DNA from: Tolypothrix campylonemoides VB511288
Lineage (GTDB): Bacteria > Cyanobacteriota > Cyanobacteriia > Cyanobacteriales > Nostocaceae
Length of the DNA stretch: 64,000 nucleotides
Assembly: GCA_000828075.3 (NCBI GenBank)
Contig: JXCB02000039.1
Location: forward strand, 469,470 to 533,469
Direction of reading: 5' to 3'
This document shows, piece by piece, positions 33,345-41,781 of this stretch. Below the pieces are notes generated by a model. That model ran no database searches. It saw only the letters and a list, made by a program, of their open reading frames with translations, and was not told the origin of the DNA. A program made the position numbers and the translations under genes. Each line of letters opens with the position of its first letter. Position 1 is the stretch's first letter.

Positions 33345-33605
33345 TTACTGTGGTGGATTGAAATCGCGAATCAATTCACGCCAGGTGTTACTTCCAACGA
33401 CTCCATCCGCTGTCAGACTATTGTTACGTTGAAACTCTGTAACTCTCTTTTTAGTTGTCTCTCCAAAAGAACCGTCCACACTCAGAGCAAAGCCCAAATA
33501 TCTCAGTAGCTTTTGCACCAAAATAACAGCATCGCCAGAGTCTCCTGTTTGTATTTGGGGCAAAGGCTTGACAGCTTGAAGTTCAATATTTTCTAGATTT
33601 GACAT
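33345..33605 (-). CDS. Peptidoglycan-binding domain protein, 86 aa
   Basis: A small protein that is essentially one PG_binding_1 domain: GDSGDAVILVQKLLRYLGF, SVDGSFGETTKKRVTEFQRN and LTADGVVGSNTWRELI. There is no signal peptide, so export or a cytoplasmic role is open. The ATG at 33605 has AGAGGA nine bases upstream and is preferred to the longer frame to 33662. It is isolated on the minus strand. Confidence 0.85.
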   Translation of the reverse strand: MSNLENIELQAVKPLPQIQTGDSGDAVILVQKLLRYLGFALSVDGSFGETTKKRVTEFQRNNSLTADGVVGSNTWRELIRDFNPPQ

Positions 33606-34220
33606 GATGAAAATCCTCTTGATGGTTTTAATCAAATATCTAGGACTTACGCATTGGCACAAATTTGATTGTATGCGTAAAGCCTTACTTGATTTACGGA
33701 ACAGAAGTTAAGCACTCCTACGCGCTTTGCTTCTATATTTTTAATAAATGTAAGCACGCATCAACTTATGCAGTTCTGGAATAGAGATGGAAAAATTCCC
33801 AGTATTCTGGTCAAGGCAACCCTACATAGCAACTATCCTTGTACTAGTAAGCTGTTGCGCCTATAAGTTGCAAAGCGACAACTAACAAAGTTCTTGTGCG
33901 ATGGGCTAGACAGCCCGTCGGTAACAATGCAACTTAAAAGGGCGACAGCTTATCTGGCGCGATGCCAAGAGCATCGAACTGGGGCACCCGCCTCACTAGA
34001 ATAACCCTTGCGTCCTAATAATTAATATGTAGCGCCATATACTATTTGCTAAAGTTTTGTTGTGTAGTATACGCAAAATTACTTAATATGTCTAAACTTA
34101 CTCTCTTTTTGTCCAATCAGCTAAGAATCATAGTTAATATAGACTATTAAGTTTTGACCATTGCTGAAATAATCAACATAAGTTAGAAACTTTGAATTTT
34201 GCCTGCGTGAATTTTTAATT
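33606..34220. other. Intergenic, 615 bp, holding a structured RNA candidate
   Basis: Divergent promoter space between the peptidoglycan-binding protein and the deacetylase. The middle (33844-33999) is GC-richer with several nested inverted repeats, described separately. The last 150 bases before the deacetylase are AT-rich. No protein gene is supported. Confidence 0.5.
33844..33999 (+). ncRNA. Candidate structured RNA with a rod-like fold
   Basis: Nested complementary pairs: TAAGCTGT (33848) with ACAGCTTA (33945), CGCC with GGCG, TAAGTTGCA (33864) with TGCAACTTA (33928), and a tip hairpin GGGCT-agac-AGCCC (33903-33916). A second hairpin GATGC-caaga-GCATC (33961-33975) follows, and CTAGT (33844) could pair with ACTAG (33995). 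The rod-like, bulged shape and size of about 155 nt are reminiscent of 6S-type RNA, but I see no diagnostic sequence. Strand is a guess; a repeat element is the alternative. Confidence 0.4.
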
Positions 34221-35111
34221 ATGCAACCTCCATCTTTTCAATCAATGACACAACGTTCGGTTCTGAAATTACCGAATGATGCCAGAGTTGCTGTTTCGGT
34301 AGTGGTGAATGTTGAACACTTCACTTTTGGCAAACAGGGGACAGCAATTCAACCTGATTTAAATAGTTATCCAGAAATTGCCAATTATGGTTGGCGCGAC
34401 TATGGCAATCGAGTTGGGATTTGGCGCTTATTTGACTTATTCGCTGAATTAGAAATTCCCGTGACGGCAGCAGTGAACGGCGAAATATGCACACTTTATC
34501 CGGAAATTATCGCAGCCATGCAGCAACATCATTGGGAAGTGATGGCACATGGTCTTAACAATTGTAAAGGTCATAGTGGCATGGATAGGGAAGCAGAAAT
34601 CGAAATCATTGATAAAACGCTGAGTTTACTAGAAGAAGCCACTGGAAAAACTCCAAAAGGTTGGTTAACACCTGGGTTTTCAATTACAGAATCAACGTTT
34701 GAATTGTTGTATTCTGCGGGAATTGTTTATACTGCTGACTGGGTAAACGATGACCAACCCTATTGGTATTATTTACCCAACGGACGCTTGCTGGTAATTC
34801 CCTATAGTCTCGAGACAAATGATATTACCTTATGCCTGAATAACCGATTTTCTGGTGCAGAATTTGCCCAAGCGATAGAAGATCAATTTGACCAACTTTG
34901 GTTAGATGGAGAATCTCAAGGGCGGGTTATGACTATTAGCTTACATCCGTTTATTGTGGGTCAGCCACTACGGTTTAAGTATTTAAAACAATGTTTATTA
35001 CATATTAAAAATCAACATAATACATGGTTGACAACAGGTGAGGGCATTTATGAATGGATGACTGAAACCACAGGAGCCAAGACATCCCAATATGAATCAG
35101 ACAATGAATAG
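34221..35111 (+). CDS. Polysaccharide deacetylase-fold protein, PuuE-like
   Basis: A 296-residue NodB-fold (CE4-like) hydrolase. The segment PEIANYGWRDYGNRVGIWRL and EVMAHGLNNCKGHSGM are characteristic of the PuuE/allantoinase-like branch rather than of peptidoglycan deacetylases; the metal His residues fit MAHG and SLHPF. No signal peptide, so it is cytoplasmic. It may hydrolyse allantoin or another cyclic amide. Neighbouring formamidase, BMP-family protein and urease accessory genes point the same way, but substrate is inferred. Confidence 0.82.
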   Translation: MQPPSFQSMTQRSVLKLPNDARVAVSVVVNVEHFTFGKQGTAIQPDLNSYPEIANYGWRDYGNRVGIWRLFDLFAELEIPVTAAVNGEICTLYPEIIAAMQQHHWEVMAHGLNNCKGHSGMDREAEIEIIDKTLSLLEEATGKTPKGWLTPGFSITESTFELLYSAGIVYTADWVNDDQPYWYYLPNGRLLVIPYSLETNDITLCLNNRFSGAEFAQAIEDQFDQLWLDGESQGRVMTISLHPFIVGQPLRFKYLKQCLLHIKNQHNTWLTTGEGIYEWMTETTGAKTSQYESDNE

Positions 35112-35555
35112 AATAAGACAATGAATAAAAAGACTAACTACGGCACAAATAAAGTTAACTCATTCAGGCTGTGATTAGTCATTAGTTATTAGTCATTACT
35201 AAGAGTAAGCAAGTTTCAGGCGTTATTACCTTCGCTCTTATTCCATCTGTTTTTTCCTACTTATTTAATATAGCAGGGGACTAGGGACTGGGGACTGGGG
35301 ACTGGGTGAAAAGTCTTTTTGTGTCTAGGTTTTATCATCGGTTGATGTCCTAACCACCTTGGCTGTTGCTATAAATAAAGCAAAATATTAAGCAAAAAAC
35401 TGAAAATGCCAAAAATGGCAAGATTTCAGTAAAATTACTGATTGACTAAAAGAGCGCTATTTGAAAATATTACGAATGTTCATAAGTCCAGAATTTATGC
35501 GGATTTGATGGCAGCAAAAGTGTAGTCAATAGCAAAACTTACGGACAATAGAATT
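35112..35555. other. Intergenic, 444 bp, with short tandem repeats
   Basis: ATTAGT(T/C)ATTAGT-type units occur at 35174-35200 and GGGGACT units at 35275-35305. The remainder is AT-rich, with no gene supported. Confidence 0.5.
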
Positions 35556-36146
35556 ATGAACAAAGTTATGAAGTCCAGCAAAAAATATGTTGTTCCGTTT
35601 ATGGTTGTAGGTATAGTTGCCAGCCTCAGCAGCTGTAGTTTTCATCCGTTTCATCATCTTGAAAGCACAATGCCAATAGCCAATACAACAACTAACAGCC
35701 AACTTGCTGCACAAGCAGCAACTGATAGCAAATTAGCTTCAACTCAAGAAACCCTAACCGAAAATAAAGCTTCTTTAAGTTCTGTCGCTGTTACTAAAAA
35801 AACTGTTAACGTCAGCCTATTTACAAGTGACACTCAATGTCAACAACTGATTCCACAACAAGTCTTAGTACCAAAGCAAGAACCTGTGATAGGTGCAGTG
35901 GGTAACATCATAAAGCAATTTAACAGTGCTGATTTTAGCTTGTCTGAGTATACTGTCACTGTCAAAAATCAAGTCGCAACTGTTGATTTACGAATATCCC
36001 CTGATTCGGAGCGTCAATTCACTTCTCTTTCTAGTTGTGAGCAGTTTGCTCTATTTGGCAGCCTTCGCAAAACTTTATTAAGTCATTTTGAATGGAATAT
36101 TAAAAAAGTTCGCTTTACCCACCAAGGGGAGGAAATAGTTGTTTGA
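35556..36146 (+). CDS. GerMN-domain lipoprotein
   Basis: A 196-residue protein with a lipoprotein signal peptide (KYVVPFMVVGIVASLSSC, lipobox LSSC). After an Asn/Thr/Gln-rich linker, residues about 80-190 resemble a GerMN domain: VNVSLFTSDTQCQQLIPQQ, EPVIGAVGNIIKQF and VATVDLRISPDSERQFTSL. In other bacteria this domain is found in spore germination and envelope lipoproteins. In cyanobacteria its role is unknown; anchoring at the plasma or outer membrane is expected. It is upstream of a DICT-domain kinase on the same strand, with about 170 bases between them. Confidence 0.8.
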   Translation: MNKVMKSSKKYVVPFMVVGIVASLSSCSFHPFHHLESTMPIANTTTNSQLAAQAATDSKLASTQETLTENKASLSSVAVTKKTVNVSLFTSDTQCQQLIPQQVLVPKQEPVIGAVGNIIKQFNSADFSLSEYTVTVKNQVATVDLRISPDSERQFTSLSSCEQFALFGSLRKTLLSHFEWNIKKVRFTHQGEEIVV

Positions 36147-36318
36147 AAGAAATAAAATAAAAGATAAACATATTTTTTATTTATTATTCTGTCTTTATAT
36201 AAAAACTATATGCGCTGCTCAATTATCTTTAAAAGCTAAAATTTTTTTGGCTTTCTTATAAGATGAGCAGCGAAGGCTGTATCGTTTGGTTTGTCCTTTT
36301 CCTTGTTGTGCTTTGCCC

Positions 36319-37938
36319 ATGAATTTTTCTTTTGCTCAGGATGTGTCCGTTTATCAGCTGGCTTTGGGAATGCAAGCGCCTCCTCAACCATTGCCTTATA
36401 GTCCTGCTAGTCTGCTGTCACTTGTCAGATCACAAATTGATTTACTTATTGAGCAACAGATTGCAGCCACTTTGTGGGTAAAGCTACCACCAGGAAAAAT
36501 TTGGCACTCAGAAATTGAACGCTATCACCAACAACTGAAAATATCTCACGTCATTCGTACTTTGCATATTGAGGAAAGTGAGGAAAGCAGCACAGGAATA
36601 GAGGGAGTAGAAGAGAACACCTGCGTGGGTCGGTTCTCTAATTTAAGCGGGCTGTCCGTCAGCGGCAAAGATGCGTACAGTACGAGTGAAAAACTTTCCG
36701 CGTCTGTGGGTCTGCCAATGGCAGTCCCACCTCAGTCGCACGACACAGACACTCCGGCGAACAGAGGTAAGGCGCTGCCTCCTCAATTGGAACCACAGGC
36801 AAATAGCTCCTCAATAGCAACTTCCCCACCGGGCAGCCTCCTGTGTGCGTGTTCCAATATACGAATACAAAGCTTACCAAATAGCCTGTTGCGTAGGGAA
36901 TACTTTCTAATCGTGTTGTCGCCGCAGTTTTGCTTTCTCATTCTGGCTCATAGACCATTTAGAAGACGCAGAAATAATTCGGCAACGAACAGAAAAAAAA
37001 ACCCGCCGTTACTTGCTATAAGTACCTTTGATGGAAAAGTCATTCAGGGAGTGTTAGATGTTATAAAACAGGCGATAACACCAGAATTATCCGTGTTTAT
37101 ACCGAACGATTTTATTTGTCCCGCTGCAAGCGATCCAACACTCATAAGTCAACTGTTGGCAAAACAACTCCAGCGACAGGATGAAATTCATCGTCAAAGA
37201 ACGACAAAGCGTCTTGCGCAGATGCAGCAACAAAATCAAAAATTGCAGGAAACTGTGCAACTTCACGATGAATACTTGAGCAATGTGTGTCAGGAACTGC
37301 GCGCACCTTTAACACACATGAAGACAGCTCTGAGCCTTTTAAATTCCCCTAATCTCAAACCCCCTCAGCGACAACGTTATTTCCAGATGCTCAAACAAGA
37401 GTGCGATCGCCAAAATGCCCTGATTACTGGTGTGTTAGATCTGGTGCAGTTAGAGCGCAATTTGGAGCGGATGCCTTTAGAGGCTGTGCGTCTGTCAGAC
37501 ATTGTGCCTGGAGTTGTTAGTATCTACCAGCCCTTAACTCGAGAAAAAGGTATCATGTTAGCCTACACTGTACCTACTGACCTTCCACCTGTTTGGTGTG
37601 TAAGCGGTGGACTGAGGCAGATTGTGATTAATCTGCTTTCCAACAGCATTAAGTTCACCCCCAAAGGTGGACAGGTTTGGGTACGAGCACGTGTTCAGGG
37701 TGATTATGTCCAATTGGAATTTCGCGATACTGGTATTGGTATTGCCGATAGCGAAATTCCCAAAATCCTTGAGCGCTTTTATCGCGTACGTCCAGTCGCA
37801 ACTGAAGATCCTGGTGGTGTTGGTTTGGGCTTATCAATTGTGCAATTATTGCTATGGCGCTGCGGTGGCTCTCTGTCTGTAAAAAGTAAACTATACGAAG
37901 GTTCTACTTTGACTGCGCAGCTAGCGATCGCCCTTTAG
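36319..37938 (+). CDS. DICT-domain sensor histidine kinase lacking the phosphoacceptor His
   Basis: A 539-residue kinase-like protein. The N-terminal DICT sensory domain is split by a disordered insert (about residues 90-175, DNA 36590-36840) that looks repeat-derived. A coiled coil (about 285-320) leads to the HisKA region, where NVCQELRAPL has Gln325 (CAG) in place of the phosphorylated His. The ATPase domain is intact: N-box INLLSNSIKF, G1 DTGIGI, G2 GVGLGLSIV. It may thus be a pseudokinase, or use its partner. The start chosen is the ATG at 36319; an earlier TTG is possible. The last codons and stop are in a HIP1 palindrome. Confidence 0.82.
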   Translation: MNFSFAQDVSVYQLALGMQAPPQPLPYSPASLLSLVRSQIDLLIEQQIAATLWVKLPPGKIWHSEIERYHQQLKISHVIRTLHIEESEESSTGIEGVEENTCVGRFSNLSGLSVSGKDAYSTSEKLSASVGLPMAVPPQSHDTDTPANRGKALPPQLEPQANSSSIATSPPGSLLCACSNIRIQSLPNSLLRREYFLIVLSPQFCFLILAHRPFRRRRNNSATNRKKNPPLLAISTFDGKVIQGVLDVIKQAITPELSVFIPNDFICPAASDPTLISQLLAKQLQRQDEIHRQRTTKRLAQMQQQNQKLQETVQLHDEYLSNVCQELRAPLTHMKTALSLLNSPNLKPPQRQRYFQMLKQECDRQNALITGVLDLVQLERNLERMPLEAVRLSDIVPGVVSIYQPLTREKGIMLAYTVPTDLPPVWCVSGGLRQIVINLLSNSIKFTPKGGQVWVRARVQGDYVQLEFRDTGIGIADSEIPKILERFYRVRPVATEDPGGVGLGLSIVQLLLWRCGGSLSVKSKLYEGSTLTAQLAIAL

Positions 37939-37990
37939 GGCGCTGCGCTTTGCGCAATCGCGATTCGGGACATCCCGAGAGCCAATCGCC
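37922..37990. repeat. HIP1-type palindromic repeat at the 3' end of the DICT kinase
   Basis: The sequence GCGATCGCCCTTTAGGGCGC with further GCGCAATCGCGATTCGGGA and TCCCGAGAGCCAATCGCC arms forms several hairpins. It supplies the final Ala-Ile-Ala-Leu codons and stop of the kinase gene and separates it from the SAM hydrolase-like gene. Confidence 0.65.
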
Positions 37991-38030
37991 TCTGAAAATC
38001 CACCACAATCATCCATTTGAGACAAACTTT

Positions 38031-38822
38031 ATGTTCATCACCTTGATTGCAGATTATGGTAACGGTGACCCAGCTTTTACTGAGGTGACGCAACGTTTAC
38101 TCATAGGACTACCGGAAGCACAAATTCATACTCTCTCAGTTCCTGCTTTCAGTACTCTAGCGACAGGTTTTTGGATTGCCCAACTTGGTCTTAACCCTGG
38201 TCCCCAAAAGCGTTTAATTTATCACAACTGCGCTCCTCGTCAAGATGATAAACAACCTAGACTGGATAATGAAGGGGAAGGACTCACTTATGCCTTGCTA
38301 CCCAATGGCGTCACAGTCGTAGGCGTTAATGCTGGTTACAGTCTCTCTTTTATCAAAGAATATGCACAAAAAGTGCATATAGTCAAGGTTTCTAGAGGTG
38401 GGTCGCAGTTCCGTTCTCGTGATGTGTTTCCGAATGCGGCGGCGGCGATCGCCCAAGGCGACTTTAGCCTTTTAGGAGAAATTTTGAACTCAAGCAACAT
38501 ACCTGATCCCCCGAGCGATCGCGTTGCTTGGATTGATGGCTACGGTAACATCAAAACCACCATCCCATCACATTCTCTCAATCTCAAACCTGAAGAGAAG
38601 GTGGTCATCCGCGTGGGTGATGTTGTTAGTGATGCAGTGTACTCAGATGGTAGTTTTAAAGTGCCAGAAGGAACTTTAGCTTTTTCTCCAGGGAGTTCTG
38701 GTTGGTCAATGGCTGATGGGTCAAAATCAGTTCGTTGGATGGAACTATTTCTGCGTGGTGGTAACGCCTGGGAACGGTTCTCAAGACCCCGTGTTAATCA
38801 GTTAATTACTCGCATCGGCTAA
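38031..38822 (+). CDS. SAM hydroxide adenosyltransferase (SAM hydrolase, DUF62) family
   Basis: A 263-residue protein of the family that includes SAM hydroxide adenosyltransferases and the fluorinase/chlorinase branch. The N-terminal ITLIADYGNGDPAFTEV and the later VGVNAGYSLSFIKEY, SRDVFPNAAAAIA and VAWIDGYGNIKTTIP fit, the last being the second SAM-binding domain. It should split S-adenosylmethionine to adenosine and methionine. The halogenase-specific loop cannot be judged here. The start is the ATG at 38031; the longer frame from 37950 runs through repeat DNA. Confidence 0.85.
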   Translation: MFITLIADYGNGDPAFTEVTQRLLIGLPEAQIHTLSVPAFSTLATGFWIAQLGLNPGPQKRLIYHNCAPRQDDKQPRLDNEGEGLTYALLPNGVTVVGVNAGYSLSFIKEYAQKVHIVKVSRGGSQFRSRDVFPNAAAAIAQGDFSLLGEILNSSNIPDPPSDRVAWIDGYGNIKTTIPSHSLNLKPEEKVVIRVGDVVSDAVYSDGSFKVPEGTLAFSPGSSGWSMADGSKSVRWMELFLRGGNAWERFSRPRVNQLITRIG

Positions 38823-38886
38823 GGTTAAGGAAAAGAGGGAGAATGGGTAAGAACTGGTAAGTTTTGAGATCAGATTCTACACAAGC

Positions 38887-39564
38887 GTGGTGTCACAGAG
38901 CAAAGAATGTAGAAAGTTAAAACAAGCTATGGAAACAGGCGCAAGCACGGAGGTTGTGGAAATGCCCTATAGTGACTTCACTCTACGACGCATAAAACAA
39001 GATTTCAACCTGACGATTGTAGAACAAGCAACGTTCCTACCCCCCATTCAGCCACAACCACCGAGCGCTTTTTTGTCTACATTTCTTGACAAACACTTAC
39101 CTTTAGCTTTGGCGCTGAATACTGAAAAAGCAAGGTCAGAAATGCTTATATGTCCTATACTGCTTGAAATCAAGGACATTTTTCAGCAGCAAATTAGCCT
39201 TTTTTCTGGTAATGACTTTACTGTAGACCCATCAGTTGGACTAAGTGGTCTATGCGACTTTTTGATTAGCCGTTCTTCTGAACAGTTATTCATTGAAGCA
39301 CCAGCTGTGGTGGTAGTTGAGGCAAAGAGGGAAGATTTAAATGCTGGGTTGGGTCAATGCGTTGCTGAAATGATTGCGGCACAGCGGTTCAACGAAAAAA
39401 ATAATAGTTCCGTTCCTATTATCTATGGCACAGTTACCACAGGCGATCGTTGGAAATTCCTCAAACTAAAAGGTCAAACTGTCACTATTGGTCTTTTAGA
39501 ATATACTGTCCCCCCAGTAGAACAAATCCTGGGAATATTAGTGAGTTTGGTTTCTGGATGTTGA
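38887..39564 (+). CDS. PD-(D/E)XK-like hypothetical protein
   Basis: A 225-residue protein. The central part has a nuclease-like core: GLCDFLI (Asp) followed, after about 20 residues, by VVVVEAKRED (Glu-x-Lys), then GQCVAEMIAAQRFNE and IYGTVTTGDRWKFLKLKG, as in a restriction-endonuclease fold of cyanobacterial hypothetical proteins. No signal peptide or membrane helix. Start uncertain: GTG at 38887, or METGAS or MPYSDF further in. It follows the SAM hydrolase-like gene by 64 bases. DNA cleavage is not proven. Confidence 0.7.
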   Translation: MVSQSKECRKLKQAMETGASTEVVEMPYSDFTLRRIKQDFNLTIVEQATFLPPIQPQPPSAFLSTFLDKHLPLALALNTEKARSEMLICPILLEIKDIFQQQISLFSGNDFTVDPSVGLSGLCDFLISRSSEQLFIEAPAVVVVEAKREDLNAGLGQCVAEMIAAQRFNEKNNSSVPIIYGTVTTGDRWKFLKLKGQTVTIGLLEYTVPPVEQILGILVSLVSGC

Positions 39565-39651
39565 CATCGAAAGGCACTGCTTTTAGAGGCAATGTTGGAT
39601 GAAGGAAGAATCCTCAAAGGCTTTAGCGCGAGGAGTTGTCAAAGCTAACTG

Positions 39652-41289
39652 TTAACTCCTAACTTCCAACTTTTGCTGACCACTAACTTCCAGCGGGAGG
39701 AAAATCGTTAGTACTTCTCCGTGACGGGGACGTTCGCGCACAATCAGTTTACCGCCGATCGCCTGAAACAAATGCTTAGTTGCAGCAAGATTCAAACTTA
39801 TTGTACCCGTTTCTGGTTGGAACATCAGCAATTGACCAAGAGCCTTGCGAATTGGCGGTGTGCATTCAGATGCTGACGGTTTGCCATTATCTCCAACTTG
39901 AGGTAATGGTAATAACTGTAATTTCAGTTGATCCCCAGCAGGAATAACTTGTACTTGAATACGACTACCACCGGGTAAGCTACGGGTGAAATTCTCCATT
40001 AAACCAGTGAGAACCCGATCCAACATGGTAGGATTACTGATGACAGTTGGTAACTGCTGAGGTAAAACCACATCCAAAGTCAAGTTCCGCCGATTTGCTG
40101 CTTCTTGCCAACGGGGGATACTTTGCTGCAACACTTGCTCCAAAGACATTGCTGTGAGTTGAGCGTGTGTGCATTTTACCGTCGCGGATGTTTGCAGTTC
40201 TGCTGCTCTAAAGAGCAACTCCATCCGGTCAATTTGCTCAGTGCATTCACGGTCAATGAGTTGCAAACGCTTGATAACGTTAGCAGGTAGATCACGCTGT
40301 TTGAGCAGTAGACGAGTGATGGTGCGGATGGTAGTCAGAGGAGTGCGAACTTCATGAGCAAAAGCTTGCAGCAGTTCTACATCAGGACGAGGTGAAGAGA
40401 TATGGGGAGATGGAGGGCTAGAGGTTGCCACTTTGTAGGGTGAACCAGAAGCGTCTGGTGCAGAAGTTCCTATGGAACGAACTGCGCGTTGGGGAATAGA
40501 GGACTTTGGGCTTTTCTCTAGGGTTGGGGAATAAGAAGCTTTGGGTTCCCACGAAGTAGAGTTGGCGGGCAATGAAGATTCGTTGTGTCCCCGTGTTACG
40601 CCAGTCGCCTCAACGGGGGGGACCCCCGCACGGCGCTGGCTCCCGGTGTCTTCTTCTGGTTCTGGAAATTGCGTTAGCAACAACCGAGTGAACTCCATCA
40701 CTATGCGATAATCTGGAGCTTCTGGAGAATACTTTTGTACTAATTCCTCTAAATCGGCAAACAACTGCGGATGACTTAATCTGACTCTTGCTCCGAGCGA
40801 TCGCCATGCTAATTCAACGACCTCTGGCTCAAAAGAAAATGAAAAACTTTTATCACCATTGGTATCTTGTGCTAAAACCAGCACTAATCTAAACTGCTTG
40901 GTGAAAACCAAACAAAACTGCTCCCTAGCCAATGGATCTGTTCCTAACAGAGGTAAAACCGACTCACCAGGAGCAAATGCATCTGCCACAGTCACACCAT
41001 GAGGCATTTGAAATGGCATGAGTGCCAAGGGGTTAAATGGCTTTGCCGTAAAAGTGACTGTCTGCAAGCTTTGAGCTAGTGTTGGTTCGCTGAAGACAGG
41101 TGCTGGCGCAGCTAAAACTAATCCTTGGGTATCTTCTCTTAACGCTGTTGCCAAGGTATTTAATAACAACTGTTCTGTCGCCGCTATGCTTACGCGCCAC
41201 TGCTGCTGTGCTTTGGCAGATGAGCATTCAGCCAGTGTTGATTTATTTGCTAAAACTTCGCTCAGACTTGGCAAGATCCATTTATACAC
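39652..41289 (-). CDS. Sensor histidine kinase with in-frame repeat insertion
   Basis: A 545-residue cytoplasmic kinase. Residues 1-210 form an N-terminal sensory region without a membrane helix. A low-complexity linker (about 211-300) leads to HisKA with His312 (LQAFAHEVRTPLTTI) and a divergent ATPase domain whose N-box reads DRVLTGLMENFTRS, ending GEVLTIFLPLE. Residues about 216-231 (SQRRAGVPPVEATGV) are encoded by the 45-bp repeat at 40599-40643, and 263-285 by another palindromic repeat. The start is a GTG at 41289 with a GGGGTG ribosome-site-like stretch upstream. No response regulator is adjacent. Confidence 0.85.
   Translation of the reverse strand: MYKWILPSLSEVLANKSTLAECSSAKAQQQWRVSIAATEQLLLNTLATALREDTQGLVLAAPAPVFSEPTLAQSLQTVTFTAKPFNPLALMPFQMPHGVTVADAFAPGESVLPLLGTDPLAREQFCLVFTKQFRLVLVLAQDTNGDKSFSFSFEPEVVELAWRSLGARVRLSHPQLFADLEELVQKYSPEAPDYRIVMEFTRLLLTQFPEPEEDTGSQRRAGVPPVEATGVTRGHNESSLPANSTSWEPKASYSPTLEKSPKSSIPQRAVRSIGTSAPDASGSPYKVATSSPPSPHISSPRPDVELLQAFAHEVRTPLTTIRTITRLLLKQRDLPANVIKRLQLIDRECTEQIDRMELLFRAAELQTSATVKCTHAQLTAMSLEQVLQQSIPRWQEAANRRNLTLDVVLPQQLPTVISNPTMLDRVLTGLMENFTRSLPGGSRIQVQVIPAGDQLKLQLLPLPQVGDNGKPSASECTPPIRKALGQLLMFQPETGTISLNLAATKHLFQAIGGKLIVRERPRHGEVLTIFLPLEVSGQQKLEVRS
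40599..40643. repeat. 45-bp GC-rich palindromic repeat, in-frame in a kinase gene
   Basis: 43/45 identical, in inverted orientation, to 10882-10926. The length is a multiple of three, so it adds 15 codons to the kinase linker without a frameshift. The CGCCAGTCGC arm also occurs three times at 28868-28961. Confidence 0.85.
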
Positions 41290-41781
41290 AACTTTTCACC
41301 CCTTTAATAAAGAGCGACGACTGACAGCATTTTGGGCAGGCATTCACTACTTATTTACGAGGTTATAAGGATTTGTTTGTTAGTGAAAGTCGTAGAACCG
41401 AACAATTGGAGCGCAATTTCCCCTGTAAGTAGTGATGAAGAGTCATCCTTTGTAGATTTTGCACTTTTTTTTGTTAAAACAAGCATTGAGTCATTATGCA
41501 ATTTTACAGCTATTTTTAGGTAAATAGACCTTTTTTCTCTCGCGCCAAACGAGCGGCTTCAAAGCAGAGTAGGCGGAAAGACGAGCCAGCGCTATACAAG
41601 GGTTGCAAACCGTTATATTGATTAGCCTAGGCAAATAACCAATCTGTTGATAGATGCTACTCTTACACTTGCGGACGATGCTAGTGAGACCAAAACAAGG
41701 CAAAACAGTAATGTGAGCGCAAAACAAACTAGAAACTAGATAATTTTGTGCTTACTTTTCGCTATGAAATGGAGGAGTAAA
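41290..41781. other. Intergenic, 492 bp
   Basis: Divergent promoter space between the kinase and the stress protein gene. It is AT-rich except for a patch near 41545-41600 (GCCAAACGAGCGGCTTC, CGAGCCAGCGC) that resembles a decayed dispersed repeat. No gene is supported. Confidence 0.5.
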
